A stretch of DNA of 7,451 bases from CAZTII01 sp964613305 (GTDB lineage Bacteria; Bacillota_I; Bacilli_A; Erysipelotrichales; Erysipelotrichaceae), in NCBI GenBank assembly GCA_964613305.1, contig CAZTII010000077.1, positions 1-7,451 on the forward strand. The letters are read 5' to 3'. The translations under genes were made by a program, and so were the position numbers. The notes under the pieces are model-generated. The model had not been told where the DNA came from, ran no database searches, and was given only the letters and a program-made list of their open reading frames with translations. Each line of letters opens with the position of its first letter. Position 1 is the first letter of the stretch. Shown piece after piece: positions 5,684 through 7,451 of the stretch.

Positions 5684-6109
5684 ATGAAAAAAACAATCAA
5701 CTATAGTATTTTTTATGCCATCATTGGTGCCCTCTCTGGCATTTTCTTTCGTGAATTTACCAAATACAATCACTTTAGTGGTCCAACCGCATTAGGTACC
5801 GTTCATACTCACTATTTAGTCTTAGGAACCTTGTTTTATTTAATACTAGCTTTATTTATTTCCAGATATGAAAACATTGTTCAAGACAAACAATTTTCCT
5901 TAGCTACAATCGTATACAATGTTGGTCTAGTCGCAACAACAACAATGATGCTTGTCCGTGGTATTATTCAAGTATTATCCATTCAACCATCAAGAGCGTT
6001 AGATGCCTCTGTTTCTGGTTTAGCTGGTTTATCACACATCGCTTTAGGATGTGGTTTATTGTTATTGTTGTTTATCCTAAAAAGAAATGTCGACGTTAAA
6101 CAGAGCTAA
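5684..6109 (+). CDS. DUF2871-type small integral membrane protein, function unknown
   Basis: This 141-aa protein resembles the DUF2871 family by overall look: an N-terminal helix ending in FFREFTK (21-27), then VHTHYLVLG (40-48), and four hydrophobic segments at roughly 7-22, 42-60, 77-98 and 112-132. Polar residues stand out at or in the membrane: R23, E24, H41, H43, R92 and H118. The histidines could bind a metal or heme, but that is inference and no function is established for the family. Length fits the family. The ATG at 5684 is preferred over a TTG at 5663 because it has AAGGAG 6 nt upstream, whereas the TTG overlaps the -10 box. It has its own promoter, and its stop codon overlaps that of the convergent tRNA nucleotidyltransferase gene by 4 bp. 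Confidence 0.8.
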   Translation: MKKTINYSIFYAIIGALSGIFFREFTKYNHFSGPTALGTVHTHYLVLGTLFYLILALFISRYENIVQDKQFSLATIVYNVGLVATTTMMLVRGIIQVLSIQPSRALDASVSGLAGLSHIALGCGLLLLLFILKRNVDVKQS

Positions 6110-6123
6110 ATCGCTCTGTTTTT
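6098..6123 (+). terminator. Shared terminator hairpin between convergent genes
   Basis: AAACAGAGC (6098-6106) pairs with GCTCTGTTT (6113-6121) over the loop TAAATC and continues into TT, giving five T residues (6119-6123) on the plus strand. The DUF2871-type gene stop (TAA 6107-6109) is in the loop. The minus-strand gene stop (TAG, complement of 6106-6108) spans the last stem base and the loop. On the minus strand only three T follow the stem, so termination there may be weaker. Confidence 0.8.
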
Positions 6124-7290
6124 CTTTACGTATTGAAGTAATTGATGATGATCGTTTTGTATTTCATTCTTCATCACTGCATCCAAACATTGTTGTAACA
6201 CCTCTTTTATTTGTTTTGATGGTGGAATATTCATCCTTAATAAATCATTTCCATTGATGTGTAATTGACTAATCGTATAAATTTCATTGTTATCGCTAAT
6301 TTCTTTCAACAGTTGTTTCGTTATCGTATACTCTTTATTGTCAATTGCTTCTTTCATCACGATTAAATCATCAATAATATCTTCTTTCATCATTTTCTTA
6401 ATATTTATTTTATCAAGTAATGGCAGTGAGTGATATTTCACTAATTTTGTTACGTGTTGAATTGCTTGATTTGTGTATTTTAATGTTGTAAGTGTTTCTG
6501 TAACATCCACTATAGAATAGTCTTTCATCATGATACTTAAAACAATGCGATAGTCCGTTCCATTATAATTAGAAACCATGTCACTTGTTTCTTTAAGTTG
6601 TTCTACATCAAACCAACACCTTAAACACTCTTTACATTGATACAATAAAGTTGGTTTTCCCACATAATTAGTAGACATTATTTTAATAAGTTCTTTGTTG
6701 ATTCTTTCTTTTGAAACGTATTCTAAATTATCCATTGTACGATGGCATGCCGCTTCGGTCTCTTTATCCATTGTGTAGTTAAATGTTACCATCATACGAT
6801 AAGCACGTAAAATACGTAAAGCATCTTCTTCAAAGCGATGTAGTGGACTTCCAACTGTACGAATTATTTTATGGCGAATATCTTGGATACCGCCAAAATA
6901 ATCAATAAGTTTATTATTTATTACATCAAACGCCATCGCATTAATCGTGAAATCACGCCTTGATAAATCTTCCTTTAATGAAGTGGTAAAATGCACGTAC
7001 GAAGGACGGCGAAAGTCAACGTAGTCACCATCAACGCGAAATGTCGTTAATTCGACTTTTTCATCATCAATAAGAATAGTAACTGTACCATATTTAGCTC
7101 CAGTTAAAATTAATTTTTCATGGCTAAAAATAGCACATAATTGTTCAACTTTCGCATCGGTAGTCATATCGATATCATTGCTTTGAACACCACGAACATA
7201 ATCACGAACAAATCCACCGACGATGTATGCCTGAAATCCATTGTCGTGCAATGTTTGTGCAATTTTTTTGCATATTGTTGGAAATTCCAT
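6106..7290 (-). CDS. cca: CCA-adding tRNA nucleotidyltransferase
   Basis: This 394-aa class II enzyme adds or repairs the 3' CCA of tRNA using CTP and ATP without a nucleic acid template. The N-terminal catalytic head has IVGGFVRD (23-30), the metal-binding pair D39/D41 in NDIDMTT, and motif B RRDFTINAMA (111-120). The nucleotide-selecting motif follows (HRFEEDALRILRAYR, 151-165, with D156 and R159), then the neck helix with ERINKEL (195-201). The C-terminal half is helical and diverged, as usual, and no HD phosphohydrolase domain is seen. Length is normal for Bacillota. An unusual CKECLRC triplet (C219, C222, C225) lies in the neck/body region. The ATG at 7290 is chosen because AGGTAGGA lies just upstream; an ATG at 7359 has no ribosome site and would include the predicted promoter. 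A poly(A) polymerase role is less likely, given the length and the host group. Confidence 0.92.
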   Translation of the reverse strand: MEFPTICKKIAQTLHDNGFQAYIVGGFVRDYVRGVQSNDIDMTTDAKVEQLCAIFSHEKLILTGAKYGTVTILIDDEKVELTTFRVDGDYVDFRRPSYVHFTTSLKEDLSRRDFTINAMAFDVINNKLIDYFGGIQDIRHKIIRTVGSPLHRFEEDALRILRAYRMMVTFNYTMDKETEAACHRTMDNLEYVSKERINKELIKIMSTNYVGKPTLLYQCKECLRCWFDVEQLKETSDMVSNYNGTDYRIVLSIMMKDYSIVDVTETLTTLKYTNQAIQHVTKLVKYHSLPLLDKINIKKMMKEDIIDDLIVMKEAIDNKEYTITKQLLKEISDNNEIYTISQLHINGNDLLRMNIPPSKQIKEVLQQCLDAVMKNEIQNDHHQLLQYVKKNRAI

Positions 7291-7296
7291 AGTATG

Positions 7297-7321
7297 TCCT
7301 ACCTTTGTTATTAATATATCA
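7297..7321 (-). promoter_or_regulatory. Candidate promoter and ribosome binding site of cca
   Basis: On the minus strand TGATATATT (7321-7313) is an extended -10 element nearly identical in context to that of the CoA-disulfide reductase-like gene. No -35 is recognisable. The composite Shine-Dalgarno AAAGGTAGGA (7306-7297) is 6 nt before the ATG. The predicted start near 7306 leaves a very short leader. If the upstream minus-strand stub is real, read-through transcription is also possible because no terminator lies between them. Confidence 0.5.
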
Positions 7322-7387
7322 CAAAAATCATCTGTTCGTATAGTTCCTATTATTTTCATATTTTAACTATAATTTAATAATTTTCTA

Positions 7388-7450
7388 TTATTTTCGTTGA
7401 GAGTGTATAATTTTATGTGTAACCTCAAAAGCACCTGCTAATAGAAAAAA
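7388..7450 (-). CDS. Possible 3' end of an unidentified minus-strand gene upstream of cca (partial)
   Basis: From the right edge the minus strand is open for 20 codons to TAA at 7390-7388. The peptide runs from a hydrophobic LLAGAFEV stretch to a basic tail IIHSQRK, which looks like a genuine protein C-terminus, but the family is not recognisable from so little. No terminator hairpin follows in the 97 bp before cca, so the two could share a transcript. A TATAAT at 7406-7411 on the plus strand offers a competing reading as a promoter for a gene beyond the window. The short open run could also be chance. Confidence 0.35.
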   Translation of the reverse strand, partial: FFLLAGAFEVTHKIIHSQRK

Positions 7451-7451
7451 G

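Noticed and set aside
1..7451. CRISPR array, tRNA/rRNA genes, insertion sequence or prophage
   Set aside because: No regularly spaced repeats, no tRNA cloverleaf or rRNA signature, and no transposase, integrase or phage protein motifs were found on either strand.

Overview
The window is AT-rich, densely packed DNA that uses the standard genetic code: UGG encodes Trp and every frame closes at TAA or TAG. Short intergenic gaps, strong GGAGG-type ribosome binding sites, extended -10 promoters and U-tailed hairpin terminators point to a low-GC member of the Bacillota. The gene content ([FeFe]-hydrogenase-like Fe-S protein, external flavin-dependent reductase, CoA-disulfide/persulfide reductase) suggests an anaerobic or fermentative organism, perhaps Erysipelotrichia-like or a related deep Bacillota/Mollicutes lineage. 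The species cannot be fixed from this sequence.

Layout. (1) 61-1917, minus: a fusion of a two-cluster ferredoxin, a sensory-type [FeFe]-hydrogenase H-domain, a 4Fe-4S FeS domain, a coiled coil and an intact GGDEF diguanylate cyclase. (2) 2041-3771, minus: a lipoprotein with an FMN-binding domain and an FAD fumarate-reductase-type domain. (3) 3923-5590, plus, divergent from gene 2: a CoA-disulfide reductase-like flavoprotein with a C-terminal rhodanese domain. (4) 5684-6109, plus: a small four-helix membrane protein of the DUF2871 type. (5) 6106-7290, minus: the CCA-adding tRNA nucleotidyltransferase. Both edges may carry 20-codon stubs of further genes (plus strand at the left, minus strand at the right). 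No tRNA, rRNA, CRISPR array, insertion sequence or phage gene is visible, and no gene-free stretch exceeds about 160 bases.

Transcription. Genes 1-4 each appear to be single transcription units with their own promoter and terminator. Gene 2 has a strong promoter with a perfect 23-bp palindrome at its predicted start point. Genes 3 and 5 share a nearly identical extended -10 element. The convergent pair at 6106-6109 overlaps by 4 bp, with both stop codons in the loop of one terminator hairpin, and the left edge may repeat this design.

How the genes fit together. Four of the five complete genes could concern redox balance: sensing (gene 1), disposal of electrons to an external acceptor (gene 2), NAD(P)H-dependent thiol or persulfide reduction (gene 3) and an uncharacterised histidine-bearing membrane protein (gene 4). 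The most notable gene is the first. It could couple H2 or redox sensing at an H-cluster directly to c-di-GMP synthesis in one polypeptide. That coupling is inferred from domain architecture and conserved residues and is not demonstrated.
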